Position numbers and translations under genes: made by a program. A model generated the notes under the pieces. The model searched no databases, had not been told where the DNA came from, and saw only the letters and a list, made by a program, of their open reading frames with translations. Shown piece after piece: positions 23,813-31,635 of a stretch of DNA of 64,000 bases. The stretch comes from Rikenellaceae bacterium (GTDB lineage: Bacteria; Bacteroidota; Bacteroidia; Bacteroidales; Rikenellaceae), in the NCBI GenBank assembly GCA_017935625.1, contig JAGBHC010000024.1:31354-95353 (forward strand). Reading direction: 5' to 3'. Numbering within the stretch: position 1 is the stretch's first letter; each line of letters starts with the position of its first letter.

Positions 23813-25228
23813 GTGAAAAAGGAGAACTATTTGGTAGCTATTGACTTGGGTAGCAGCAGCGTGGTGGTGGCAGTCGGTTGTGTGGCCGACGGCCGGCTCA
23901 AGGTGGTCGATTTCGCCAGAAACGAGGTCAAGGGCGTCGTGGGCGGCGAGATAATGAACATAGAACACGTGGCCGCTGCCATCAAGGAGACGGTGGGCGA
24001 AGTGGAGCAACGACTCGGAGTGAAGATTATGGACGCCTACACGGGCATATCGGGCCGGCACATCAAGTGCGCCAATTATCCCTATTATGTCTTCGTGGGC
24101 GGCGACGGCGAGGTGAAGGAGGAGGCGGTAAGACGTCTGAACGACGGCATGCGCAACATGCAGGCACCGATAGGGGAGAGCATTCTCGACCGCATACCTC
24201 AGAACTACATCATCGACGGCAAGGGCGAAGAGGTGAGCGACCCGGTGGGCATGTTCGGCCGCAAGCTGGAGTCCACGTTCAGTTTCGTGCTCGGCTCCAA
24301 CACCCCCATCGAGCGTCTCAACAAGGCGCTGACCCGCGTCGAACTGAAGCAGGGCCGCATATTCGTCAATGCCCTGGCTTCGGCCGAGGCGGTGACCCTG
24401 CCCGATGAGCGGGAACAGGGCGTCGCCGTGGTGGACATCGGTGCGGGAACCACCGACATCTGCATCTACCACAACGACATCGTGCGCTACGTGGGCGTGA
24501 TTCCGCTGGGTGCGGATGCCATCAACAAGGACATCCGGGCTTACAGCATCATGGACAAATATATCGAGGACCTGAAAATCAAGTTCGGATATGCGGTCCC
24601 CGACAAGGCTCCCAACCAGAAGATTCTGCTCCCGGGCCGTACCAGCAAGGAGACCAAGGAGGTGCTGGTGCGCAATCTTTCGCGGATTATCGAGCAGCGG
24701 CTGGTGGACATCGCGGAGTACGTGCGCAAGGAGATTGCCGACGCCGGTTACGAGGGCAAGCTGGGGCTGGGCCTCGTGCTGACCGGCGGATGCGCCAACC
24801 TGAAGGACATAGACCTCTTTTTCAAACAGTATACGGGCCTGGACGTAAGGATTGCGGCTCCCGATGTGGAGTGTGCCGAAGGCTTGGAGCGGCGGATGGA
24901 CGACCCCTGTTTCGCCACGGCCGCGGGTCTGCTGCTCAAGGCGCAGGCCACCGGGCGCATGAGCCACGTGGAGGAGATGAGAACCATATCGGGCGTTGCG
25001 GCGGAGCCGGAACAGGAGCCCGAGCCGGAAGAGGCTGCGGCCCCGCAGCCGGAGGGCGAGTCGTGGGACTCGGAGCCGGAACCGGAAGAGGAGGAGCGGA
25101 AGTCCGCCCCCGCAGCCGCCTCCAGGCACAAGGCCGCGAAGCCGGGTATTACGGACCGGTTGAAAAACTGGATGAACAATATCGTGAGCGGTTTCGAGGT
25201 GATAGACGAGAGTAATGAGAAAATTTAA
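23813..25228 (+). CDS. ftsA: Cell division protein FtsA
   Basis: Actin-like ATPase that anchors FtsZ to the membrane. The 471-residue protein starts at GTG 23813, 12 bases after ftsQ; no ATG fits. It has VAIDLGSSSVVVAVG at about 8-22 (phosphate 1), VVDIGAGTTDICIYHNDIVRYVGVIPLGADAINKDI (phosphate 2), and LVLTGGCANLKDIDL (adenosine motif). After the globular part comes an acidic linker (about 395-435, EPEQEPEPEEAAAP...) and a C-terminal amphipathic helix (TDRLKNWMNNIVSGF), the membrane-targeting sequence. The acidic linker resembles that of the adjacent FtsZ. Confidence 0.95.
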   Translation: MKKENYLVAIDLGSSSVVVAVGCVADGRLKVVDFARNEVKGVVGGEIMNIEHVAAAIKETVGEVEQRLGVKIMDAYTGISGRHIKCANYPYYVFVGGDGEVKEEAVRRLNDGMRNMQAPIGESILDRIPQNYIIDGKGEEVSDPVGMFGRKLESTFSFVLGSNTPIERLNKALTRVELKQGRIFVNALASAEAVTLPDEREQGVAVVDIGAGTTDICIYHNDIVRYVGVIPLGADAINKDIRAYSIMDKYIEDLKIKFGYAVPDKAPNQKILLPGRTSKETKEVLVRNLSRIIEQRLVDIAEYVRKEIADAGYEGKLGLGLVLTGGCANLKDIDLFFKQYTGLDVRIAAPDVECAEGLERRMDDPCFATAAGLLLKAQATGRMSHVEEMRTISGVAAEPEQEPEPEEAAAPQPEGESWDSEPEPEEEERKSAPAAASRHKAAKPGITDRLKNWMNNIVSGFEVIDESNEKI

Positions 25229-25237
25229 AAGGGGAGG

Positions 25238-26713
25238 ATGAGTATGACAGACGACGAGGAACTGGGCGGGTTCGGTTTCCAGAAGAAATCGAATTCCATC
25301 ATCATGGTGGCCGGAGTAGGCGGAGCGGGAGGAAATGCCGTGAACCATATGTTCGACCTGGGTATCCACGATGTGACGTTCATGGTATGCAATACGGATA
25401 AGCAGGCGCTCAAACAGAGCCAGGTAGAGATAAAGATACAGCTCGGCAAGGGCCTCGGCGCGGGCAACGACCCGGCCAAGGGACGCGAGGCGGCGGACGA
25501 GAGCCGCGATATCATCCGCAACATCTTCGAGACCGAAGGCATCGAGATGGTGTTCATCACCGCCGGAATGGGCGGCGGCACCGGTACGGGCGCTTCGCCG
25601 GTGATTGCCGAGGTGGCCCGCGAACTCGATATCCTGACGGTGGGCGTGGTGACCCTTCCCCTGAAGATGGAGGGCCCCAAGCGGATGAAACAGGCCGTGG
25701 AGGGCATCAAGGCCCTCAGCGCCCATGTGGACGCCCTGATGCTGATGAGCAACGAAAAGGTCTTCAACATGTACGGCGAGCTGACCAACAAGGAGGCGTT
25801 CCGCAAGGCCGACGACATTCTGGCCAGCGCCGCCAAGGGCATCGCCGAAATCGTGACCATCGAGGACAGCGACGTGAACATCGACTTCGCCGATGTGCAG
25901 GCCGTGACCAAGGACAGCGGCCGCGTGCTGTTCGGAACGGGACGCGCGAGCGGCCCCGACCGCGCGGAAGAGGCCGTGCGCCAGGCGCTCAGCTCTCCCT
26001 TGCTGGACCGCGAGGGCATCGTGGGGGCACAGTACATCCTGCTCAACATCAAATACGACGAAAAGGAGACCCTCGCCTCCGAGACACAGCAGATAGGCGC
26101 GGCCATCCAGCGTGCGGCGCGGCCCAACGGCGGCAACGAAGCCAACATCAACTGGGGTATCGGTCACAAGGAGGGCCTGGGCGACGCCATCGAGGTGATG
26201 GTGGTGGCCACCGGATTCGGCGACGTGGATATCGAGGAGGATATTCAGGAGGCGTTGCACCGGGGCGAGACGACGGCGGCGGAACCCGTGACCGCGGAGC
26301 CGCAGCCCGAGCAGGAACCGGAGCCCGAAGAGCCCCTCGAGGAGGAGAAGCCTGCAATCCCGGCCGAAGAGAAGGAGGCGGAGCCCGCAGCGGCAGCCGG
26401 CGAGCCGGAGGAGGAGACGAAGCCCGCGGTGCCGGAGCCGCCGGCAGCGGAGACTCCGCGCAGGGCGCCGTTCGTGCCTCCCGTCGAGAAGCGTCAGCCG
26501 GTGCGTCCTGTTACACCGGGCAATGTGTTGAAACTGAGCAATAACGACAAATACGCCGACATAGACGAAATTATCAAGTCGCCGGCCTACATCCGCCGCA
26601 AGGCGAAATTCGTGGACGAGAACACCGGAGGACAGCGCGTCGGGAAGGTGTCGCTCAAGGAGGGAAACGAGCAGCAGGCTCCCAAAGAGGAGGGCAACAC
26701 GCTGTTCGGTTAG
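25238..26713 (+). CDS. ftsZ: Cell division GTPase FtsZ
   Basis: Tubulin homologue that forms the Z ring. The 491-residue protein has GVGGAGGNAVNHM at 27-39, the tubulin signature GGGTGTGASP at 112-121, and EDSDVNIDFADVQAV with the T7-loop-type region. After about residue 340 comes a long linker rich in Glu, Pro and Ala, then a conserved tail (NDKYADIDEIIKSPAYIRRK) ahead of a terminal NTLFG. At 491 residues it is about 100 longer than E. coli FtsZ, as is common in Bacteroidetes. The ATG at 25238 or 25244 may be used. It is the last gene of the dcw operon; no strong terminator is visible. Confidence 0.96.
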   Translation: MSMTDDEELGGFGFQKKSNSIIMVAGVGGAGGNAVNHMFDLGIHDVTFMVCNTDKQALKQSQVEIKIQLGKGLGAGNDPAKGREAADESRDIIRNIFETEGIEMVFITAGMGGGTGTGASPVIAEVARELDILTVGVVTLPLKMEGPKRMKQAVEGIKALSAHVDALMLMSNEKVFNMYGELTNKEAFRKADDILASAAKGIAEIVTIEDSDVNIDFADVQAVTKDSGRVLFGTGRASGPDRAEEAVRQALSSPLLDREGIVGAQYILLNIKYDEKETLASETQQIGAAIQRAARPNGGNEANINWGIGHKEGLGDAIEVMVVATGFGDVDIEEDIQEALHRGETTAAEPVTAEPQPEQEPEPEEPLEEEKPAIPAEEKEAEPAAAAGEPEEETKPAVPEPPAAETPRRAPFVPPVEKRQPVRPVTPGNVLKLSNNDKYADIDEIIKSPAYIRRKAKFVDENTGGQRVGKVSLKEGNEQQAPKEEGNTLFG

Positions 26714-26878
26714 CCGCAGGAGCCGGATTTTTGCGCGAAGCCTTCGGGCCGGAACCGGAGGCTGCCGCTCTTCCGGGGGCGGGTCCCCTGCGAAGGCGGA
26801 GCGACGGCCGGCGGTGGCCGGAATTTTGATGAAGCGAGTCCCCGGCTCGGATTCGCATGGATATTAAACACCCGAATT

Positions 26879-28177
26879 TTGGTAACTTTAACCGATTTTG
26901 TAACATTCAATGAATTTTCCGCGCACTGCATCCTGCTGTTCGTACTGGTAGCGGTGCTGCTGGCGGTGTCGGCGTTCGTGTCGGGGTCCGAGACGGCGCT
27001 GTTCTCGCTCACGCCCGTCGATATCAAACGCGTGCGCGAAAGCGATACGGGGCAGGACCGGGCCATTCTGGCGCTGCTTTCCGACCAGGAGTATCTGCTG
27101 GCGACGATTCTCATCGCCAACAACCTGGTCAATATCTGCATCGTGATGCTCTCCAACAACATCATCAACGAGCTGGTGGTCTTCAATTCGACGGTCTTCG
27201 AATTCGTGGTGAAGACCGTCATCGTCACCTTCCTGCTGCTGCTTTTCGGCGAGATAATCCCCAAGCTCTACACCACCTACAACTCCCTGCCTTTCGCCCG
27301 CAACGGAGCTCCGCTGCTGCTGGTGCTGCGCAAGCTGCTCTATCCCTTCTCGTTTGTGGTGGTGAAAATCACCAGCCGGGTGAGCGGTTCGGCGCCCGGC
27401 GGCAAGCACAACCTGTCGATGGATGAAATCTCGAACGCCATCGAGATGACCTCCACGCCGACCCAGGAGGAGAAGCAGATGCTGACGGGCATCGTCAGTC
27501 TGGTCAATACCGAAGTGGGGCAGATTATGAAGCCGCGGGTCGATATGACGGCCCTCGACGTGACCGACAGCTATCGCGAGGTGAAGCGGCTGATTATCGA
27601 GAGCGGATTCTCGCGCATTCCGGTCTACGAGGAGACGCTCGACAACATCAAGGGGGTGCTTTACGTGAAGGACATGCTGCCCTTCATCGGACGGGAGGAC
27701 TCGTTCGACTGGACGCGCTATCTGCGCCCGGCCTATTTCGTGCCCGACAACAAGAAGATAAACGACATGCTGGAGGAGTTCCAGAGCCGCAAGGTGCACC
27801 TCGCCATCGTGGTGGACGAGTACGGCTCGACCATGGGACTGGTCTCCATGGAGGATATCATCGAGGAGATTGTGGGCGAAATTTCCGATGAATCGGACAA
27901 CGACGAGTCGTTCTACACCCGGCTCGATGAAAATACCTATCTGTTCGACGGCAAGACCCATCTGGTCGATTTCGCCAAGGTGACCGGACTGGACGAGTCG
28001 AAGCTCCACGAGCTGAGCGGCGAGGCCGAGACCGTGGCGGGACTCATGCTCGAAATCAAACGCGACTTCCTCAAAAAGGGGGAGAGCCTTTCGGTCTGCG
28101 ATGCCGCGCTCACCGTCGCCTCGCTCGAAGGCCGTCGCATCGACAAGGTGAAAGTGGTCGTCAATCGTCATGAATAA
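26879..28177 (+). CDS. gldE: GldE-like CNNM/CorC-family membrane protein
   Basis: The 432-residue protein has a CNNM transmembrane domain with three to four helices (about 17-170, including SAFVSGSETALFSLTPVDIKRV and FGEIIPKLY). Two CBS domains follow (about 215-340, VMKPR-type QIMKPRVDMTALD, then KVHLAIVVDEYGSTMGLVSMEDIIEEIVGEI), and then a CorC/HlyC C-terminal domain. Gliding-motility protein GldE and Mg/Co efflux proteins share this layout. The neighbouring phosphopantetheinyl transferase is a common partner of gldE in Bacteroidales. The frame is open back to the ftsZ stop with no ATG or GTG before the first helix, so TTG 26879 is the likely start. The 165-base gap before it shows no other feature. 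Confidence 0.85.
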   Translation: MVTLTDFVTFNEFSAHCILLFVLVAVLLAVSAFVSGSETALFSLTPVDIKRVRESDTGQDRAILALLSDQEYLLATILIANNLVNICIVMLSNNIINELVVFNSTVFEFVVKTVIVTFLLLLFGEIIPKLYTTYNSLPFARNGAPLLLVLRKLLYPFSFVVVKITSRVSGSAPGGKHNLSMDEISNAIEMTSTPTQEEKQMLTGIVSLVNTEVGQIMKPRVDMTALDVTDSYREVKRLIIESGFSRIPVYEETLDNIKGVLYVKDMLPFIGREDSFDWTRYLRPAYFVPDNKKINDMLEEFQSRKVHLAIVVDEYGSTMGLVSMEDIIEEIVGEISDESDNDESFYTRLDENTYLFDGKTHLVDFAKVTGLDESKLHELSGEAETVAGLMLEIKRDFLKKGESLSVCDAALTVASLEGRRIDKVKVVVNRHE

Positions 28178-28781
28178 CAATGCCTCCCATTGGATTGTCG
28201 TCCGAAGAATCGCCGCTTCGGACGAGGAGCTGCGCGGCCGGGTTTCGGCTGCGGAGTGGGAGTATGCGGCCCGCCGTCTGTCCGGGCTGCGCCGCCGGGC
28301 GTGGCTGTCGTGGCGGGCGGTCGCACGGGAGCGGCTGGGGATGGAGGCGGTCATCGGCTACGACGGCAACGGCGCCCCTGTGGTCGGAACGGGTTGCATC
28401 GGCGTGTCGCACGACGCCGATTACGTGGCGGTGATATATGACCGGCAGGCACGCTGCGCCATCGATGTGGAGCGCACCGACCGGAGCTTCGTGCGGGCCG
28501 AGAGCAAATATCTCTCTGCCGCCGAGCGGCATGAGGCGGCGTGCGGACATCCGCTGTTCCGTGCGGCGGCGTGGTGCGCCAAAGAGGCGCTCTACAAGTA
28601 CGGCGGTGTGTCCGGCGTCGATTTCTCGGAAGATATCGGGGTGGAGGCGTTCGACCCCTGCCGCATGCGCATCGAAGGGCGTCTGCCCGACGGCAGGCGG
28701 GTGACGGTGCGGCTGGCGATGGCGGACGAGAAGAATCTAATGGCCTATATCTGCGACTTCCGGACGGAGAAATTCGAGTAG
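28170..28781 (+). CDS. 4'-phosphopantetheinyl transferase superfamily protein
   Basis: Transfers phosphopantetheine from CoA to carrier proteins, activating acyl or peptidyl carrier domains. The 203-residue protein has GCIGVSHDADYVAVI, AIDVERTDRSFVRAESKYLS (the GVDVE-type Mg site, Asp/Glu pair) and WCAKEALYKYGG (WxxKEAxxK), the family signatures of the AcpT/Sfp type. The ATG overlaps the last 8 bases of gldE, so translation is likely coupled. Its 3' end overlaps the convergent PNPOx-like gene by 37 bases. Confidence 0.88.
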   Translation: MNNNASHWIVVRRIAASDEELRGRVSAAEWEYAARRLSGLRRRAWLSWRAVARERLGMEAVIGYDGNGAPVVGTGCIGVSHDADYVAVIYDRQARCAIDVERTDRSFVRAESKYLSAAERHEAACGHPLFRAAAWCAKEALYKYGGVSGVDFSEDIGVEAFDPCRMRIEGRLPDGRRVTVRLAMADEKNLMAYICDFRTEKFE

Positions 28782-29227
28782 ATTTTGACCGAATCGGGCA
28801 CGAAGCGCAGCATCGTGAAATCGTCGCTTTCGACTCCTCCGGGGTAGTACATCTTCCATTTGGGACGCCATATCCGGCGTTTGAACTCCATATCCGGGAT
28901 GATTTCGATGCGTCCGCGGAGCATGACTCCCCGGAACTGCTGCGGCTTGCAGAAGTAGAGCGAGGCTTTGTCGCAGGCCGTTATCTGGGAGAACTTCTCC
29001 GAGGAGGTGTTGGTGGAGAGATAGACGGTCAGCGGATTCGTTTCGCCGGCGTACTCCTCCGCGAACTGGGGATAGAGACGCGGATTGCGCAGGTTGAGCA
29101 TGGCGCGTGTCGAGGGAAATCCTTCGCTGTCGATTGTGGTGAGATAGAGGGTGGAGACCGAGGTCATGATTTCGAGCGCCTCGGTCAGGTTCCGTTCGTC
29201 CGTGAGGTAGGTGATGGTCTCTTTCAT
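28745..29227 (-). CDS. Pyridoxamine 5'-phosphate oxidase-like flavin-binding protein
   Basis: The 160-residue protein has the split-barrel flavin-binding pattern: STLYLTTIDSEGFPSTRAMLNLR at about 24-46, LTVYLSTNTSSEKFSQI at about 66-82, and ASLYFCKPQQFRGVMLRGRIEII at about 88-110. Such proteins bind FMN, F420 or haem, and many are general-stress proteins rather than true PNPOx. A -7 element precedes it by 34 bases. Its 3' end overlaps the phosphopantetheinyl transferase gene tail to tail by 37 bases. Confidence 0.85.
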   Translation of the reverse strand: MKETITYLTDERNLTEALEIMTSVSTLYLTTIDSEGFPSTRAMLNLRNPRLYPQFAEEYAGETNPLTVYLSTNTSSEKFSQITACDKASLYFCKPQQFRGVMLRGRIEIIPDMEFKRRIWRPKWKMYYPGGVESDDFTMLRFVPDSVKIYSNFSVRKSQI

Positions 29228-29260
29228 TTTCGTATTTCGGGTGCGGGTCGGTTTCTGAAG

Positions 29261-29268
29261 CAAAGATA
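29261..29268 (-). promoter_or_regulatory. -7 promoter element of the PNPOx-like gene
   Basis: The minus strand reads TATCTTTG, 34 bases upstream of the ATG. It shows that longer upstream reading frames through the GC-rich repeats are not coding. Confidence 0.6.
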
Positions 29269-29291
29269 GCGAAATTTCGGCAACCTGCTTC

Positions 29292-29414
29292 GCCGGGGGG
29301 CGTTTGCGCGGGCTTTGTTTGAGCCGGGGGTGTTTGTGCCGGGGGTCGTCTGCGCTGGGCTTTGTTTGCGCCGGGCTTTGTTTGCGCGGGGGTCGTTTGC
29401 GCCGGGGGCGGGGG
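29292..29414. repeat. Degenerate 15-16 bp GC-rich tandem repeat, about 8 units
   Basis: Units begin with GCCGGG or a one-base variant and end GTTTGC, for example GCCGGGCTTTGTTTGC at 29370-29385 and GCTGGGCTTTGTTTGC at 29354-29369. Starts fall at 29292, 29308, 29323, 29338, 29354, 29370, 29386 and 29401. The array lies between the PNPOx-like promoter and an inverted repeat. No gene runs through it. Confidence 0.75.
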
Positions 29415-29492
29415 AGGAGGGCCGGCCGTGTCGGGCGGAGGAGTGCGTGGGCGGGGTGCTTTCCCCGCACGATTGGGGAGGACCGGAGACGT

Positions 29493-29553
29493 TATCGGCT
29501 CCGGATTTTTTTGTGCCGTCCGGCGGCTTAGGTCTGTAAATTCGGAGCCGATA
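29493..29553. repeat. Inverted repeat with 16-bp arms
   Basis: The arms 29493-29508 (TATCGGCTCCGGATTT) and 29538-29553 (AAATTCGGAGCCGATA) are complementary except at one position, with a 29-base spacer that starts with a T run. It sits in a 660-base stretch (29228-29888) with no gene. The rest of that stretch is the GC repeat array followed by AT-rich sequence before the AraC gene. Confidence 0.7.
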
Positions 29554-29822
29554 GCCGTAGCGGCGGGGGTCGATTCGTGTATGATGCGGCTTGCGCGAGG
29601 GGTCGGAATTAGCCGAATGGGCTCAATATGGTTCGAATCGGATTTAAAATATAGTATTATAATGTCGTATATCTTTCCGGATGGGGGTGAAAGGGACTGC
29701 AAAAGGGTTTATTTCGAATACGTTTGATTTTCCGGCAAGTAGACAAATGCTATTTAATTCGTTGGAAAGAAATGTTTTAAGTAATACGGCCCGGGGATGT
29801 TGGATATTACTACAATTAAAAA

Positions 29823-29853
29823 TTGCATAATTGAAGATAAGATTGTACTTTTG
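29823..29853 (+). promoter_or_regulatory. Promoter of the AraC-family gene
   Basis: -7 TACTTTTG at 29846-29853 is an exact match. A weak -33 TTGC lies at 29823-29826 with 19-base spacing. It is 35 bases upstream of the ATG. Confidence 0.6.
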
Positions 29854-29888
29854 ATGGCGAAAACTAAAACTTTTAATCGGTTTGTATT

Positions 29889-30812
29889 ATGAATAGCAAT
29901 TACCTCCCGCTCCAGCAACATCCGAACATCGTAAAGTATAGTCAGCCGTTCAGAAACGGCATTCAGTCGCACAATCTCCAGCGGCTGGCCATCGGTTACG
30001 TGTTGCGAGGAAAGAAGTATATCTACGACGGGGACGTGCGTCGCGAGGTGGTGCGCGGCAATGTGTTCTATCTGAGTACCGGAAACCACTACACGGAGGA
30101 TGTACCCGAAAGCGGACGCTCGTTCGAGCAAATCATCTTCTATTACAGCCCCGAGCAGCTCGGAAACATCCTCTCGCATCTGAGCCTGACCTACAAGATG
30201 AACATCGTGAACGACCACTCGTGCGACAACTGCCGCAACCGGAATCACGTGATTTGCCAGGCGTCGAACAGCGTGCGGAACTTCTTCTCCACGGTGAACC
30301 AATACATCCGCGACGAGTTTTTCACCAACGACCAGACGGCCGAAAGCATCAAGATGACCGAATTGCTCTATCTGCTGGTGTCGCAGTCCGACTGCTGCAT
30401 CAAGAGCAAGATACTGAGTAATATAGATACCAACAAGGAGAATTTCGAGCAGACCATCTACAAACATATCTTCAAGGACATCTCCATCGACGAACTGGCC
30501 CGGGAGTGCAACCGCAGTCTCACCTCGTTCAAAAAGGAGTTCAAGAAACATTTTTACGAGCCGCCTCACAAATGGTTCATCCGCCAGCGTCTGATGCACT
30601 CGCGGCTGTTGCTGATATCCACGGGCAAGTCCATTTCGGAGATAGGCCTGGAGTGCAATTTCCCCAATACGTCCCATTTCATCAAACTTTTCAAGAAGGA
30701 GTACGGGGTGACGCCTGCGGGGTATCGTCATCGCAACAGCATCGCTGCGGCGGCGGAACGCATCCGGGAATCGTTCGTGGAATCGAGACCGGAGAGCATG
30801 GCCGAGGCTTGA
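29889..30812 (+). CDS. AraC/XylS-family transcriptional regulator with a cysteine cluster
   Basis: The 307-residue protein has an N-terminal cupin-like sensing domain (about 20-110, with VRGNVFYLSTGNHYTEDVPE). A linker carries C112-x2-C115-x7-C123, which could bind a metal or sense redox state. The C-terminal AraC DNA-binding domain is at about 195-295, with two helix-turn-helices: ISIDELARECNRSLTSFKKEFKKHF and ISEIGLECNFPNTSHFIKLFKKEYGVTPAGYR. It has its own promoter, and no clear regulated operon is adjacent. The small secreted-protein/lipoprotein module 1.4 kb downstream is one possible target. The DNA-binding call is secure; the signal is unknown. Confidence 0.9.
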   Translation: MNSNYLPLQQHPNIVKYSQPFRNGIQSHNLQRLAIGYVLRGKKYIYDGDVRREVVRGNVFYLSTGNHYTEDVPESGRSFEQIIFYYSPEQLGNILSHLSLTYKMNIVNDHSCDNCRNRNHVICQASNSVRNFFSTVNQYIRDEFFTNDQTAESIKMTELLYLLVSQSDCCIKSKILSNIDTNKENFEQTIYKHIFKDISIDELARECNRSLTSFKKEFKKHFYEPPHKWFIRQRLMHSRLLLISTGKSISEIGLECNFPNTSHFIKLFKKEYGVTPAGYRHRNSIAAAAERIRESFVESRPESMAEA

Positions 30813-30932
30813 CGACCGTTTTTCAAAATTTGACTAAATGGGGGATTCCGCCTTGCGAATTTCAGTTTTTTAGCCGGAATGGCCCCTTTGTGTAATAAAT
30901 TGCAGGAAAAAAGGTCTATTTTAGTAAAAAGT

Positions 30933-30964
30933 TTTGGCGGTTAGAAAATATTATGCTATCTTCG
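30933..30964 (+). promoter_or_regulatory. Promoter of a candidate small RNA
   Basis: -33 TTTG at 30933-30936, 20 bases, -7 TATCTTCG at 30957-30964 (one base off; the same variant precedes pyrH). No credible ORF follows within the next terminator. Confidence 0.5.
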
Positions 30965-30970
30965 TCATGC

Positions 30971-31060
30971 AATTAGCGAGAAACCTAACTCGCATCTCAT
31001 TAACCTAACTAACCTAACCTGATAGGCGGGCTCTTTGTGATAAAGCGCCCGCTTTCTTTT
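30971..31060 (+). ncRNA. Candidate small RNA of about 90 nt
   Basis: Between a promoter and an intrinsic terminator lies a short unit with three parts: a 5-bp hairpin (30976-30980 with 30989-30993), then an unpaired stretch with AACCTAAC three times in all (30982-30989, 31002-31009, 31011-31018), then the terminator hairpin. It has no start codon with a plausible frame. The layout fits a trans-acting sRNA with repeated CU/A-rich binding sites. It could instead be the leader and attenuator of a gene now lost, since a coding-like remnant starts right after it. Confidence 0.4.
31026..31060 (+). terminator. Rho-independent terminator of the candidate small RNA
   Basis: GCGGGC / GCCCGC stem (31026-31031 with 31047-31052) followed by TTTCTTTTT. 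Confidence 0.7.
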
Positions 31061-31164
31061 TGGCCGGCATCCACTCCTCCACCCTCGGCACCGTGGCCCA
31101 GACCATGTCCTACGCCTCCGCCCCGCTTTGCTACCTGGAGGAGGACCTCGTCTTCACCGAATAA
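31060..31164 (+). pseudogene. Possible C-terminal remnant of a protein-coding gene
   Basis: The frame reads LAGIHSSTLGTVAQTM, then SYASAPLCYLEEDLVFTE and a TAA stop. It looks like the natural end of a folded protein, with balanced composition and GC-rich third positions like nearby genes. It is cut off at its 5' end by the sRNA terminator and has no promoter or start of its own. A strong terminator follows 20 bases after the stop. I do not recognise the family. Confidence 0.35.
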
Positions 31165-31183
31165 GTGCCGCACTCCGCCCCGA

Positions 31184-31217
31184 GGGGCGTCCGACGGCAG
31201 GTCGGGCGCCCCTTTTT
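31184..31217 (+). terminator. Strong Rho-independent terminator
   Basis: A 12-bp stem with one G-U pair (GGGGCGTCCGAC / GTCGGGCGCCCC, loop GGCAG) followed by TTTTT. It ends the remnant at 31060-31164. Confidence 0.8.
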
Positions 31218-31368
31218 CATGCCCGTCCCCGACCGTTCCCGACCGGCTCCCGCCCGCCGCTTCCCCTGCACCCCTGCCGAGAAACTATAATCGCCGAAAC
31301 GAAATGCGACAAGAAAACGGTACATGGCTCGAATCATTTTGCACGATAAAATAAAAAGGCATAAATCA

Positions 31369-31399
31369 TTTGTAAGTAAATAAAATATTGCTAATTTTG
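31369..31399 (+). promoter_or_regulatory. Strong promoter of a structured leader and small ORF
   Basis: -33 TTTG at 31369-31372, 19 bases, -7 TAATTTTG at 31392-31399, an exact consensus match in an AT-rich region. Transcription would start near 31406, about 230 bases before the next plausible ATG. Confidence 0.65.
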
Positions 31400-31457
31400 T
31401 TAGAAGAGAAAGATAGGCGGCTGAAGCTCTGCAAAGAGAGAGGTCGCGGCTGTTTGT

Positions 31458-31579
31458 CAGTTCACGAAGGTCCAAACAAAATAAAACGGCAGACAAACAG
31501 TCGGGAACGCGTAACCGAAATGCGCGATTCCCGGCTGGTTTGCATTCTGCTGTTTCCGAATTGGACCTCGGGTGAACTG
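31458..31579 (+). ncRNA. Candidate structured RNA: 122-nt imperfect hairpin
   Basis: Three nested complementary blocks share one axis. CAGTTCACGAAGGTCCAA (31458-31475) pairs with TTGGACCTCGGGTGAACTG (31561-31579). The CGGCAGACAAAC region pairs imperfectly with GTTTGCATTCTGCTG. CGGGAACGCG (31502-31511) pairs with CGCGATTCCCG (31523-31533). A competing 9-bp pairing exists (31450-31458 with 31492-31500). The element follows a strong promoter and precedes the ORF at 31636, so it may be a regulatory leader or an independent RNA. Confidence 0.45.
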
Positions 31580-31635
31580 TAATGCGGCAGTCGGGCTTCG
31601 CGCACTTTTTTAGATAACGACAAAAGTGTGCAGGC

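Noticed and set aside
22829..26260. 1143-codon minus-strand ORF opposite ftsQ, ftsA and ftsZ
   Set aside because: Antisense shadow caused by high third-position GC.
29292..29414. Possible CRISPR array
   Set aside because: Units are 15-16 bp with no spacers and variable sequence, and no cas genes are in the window.
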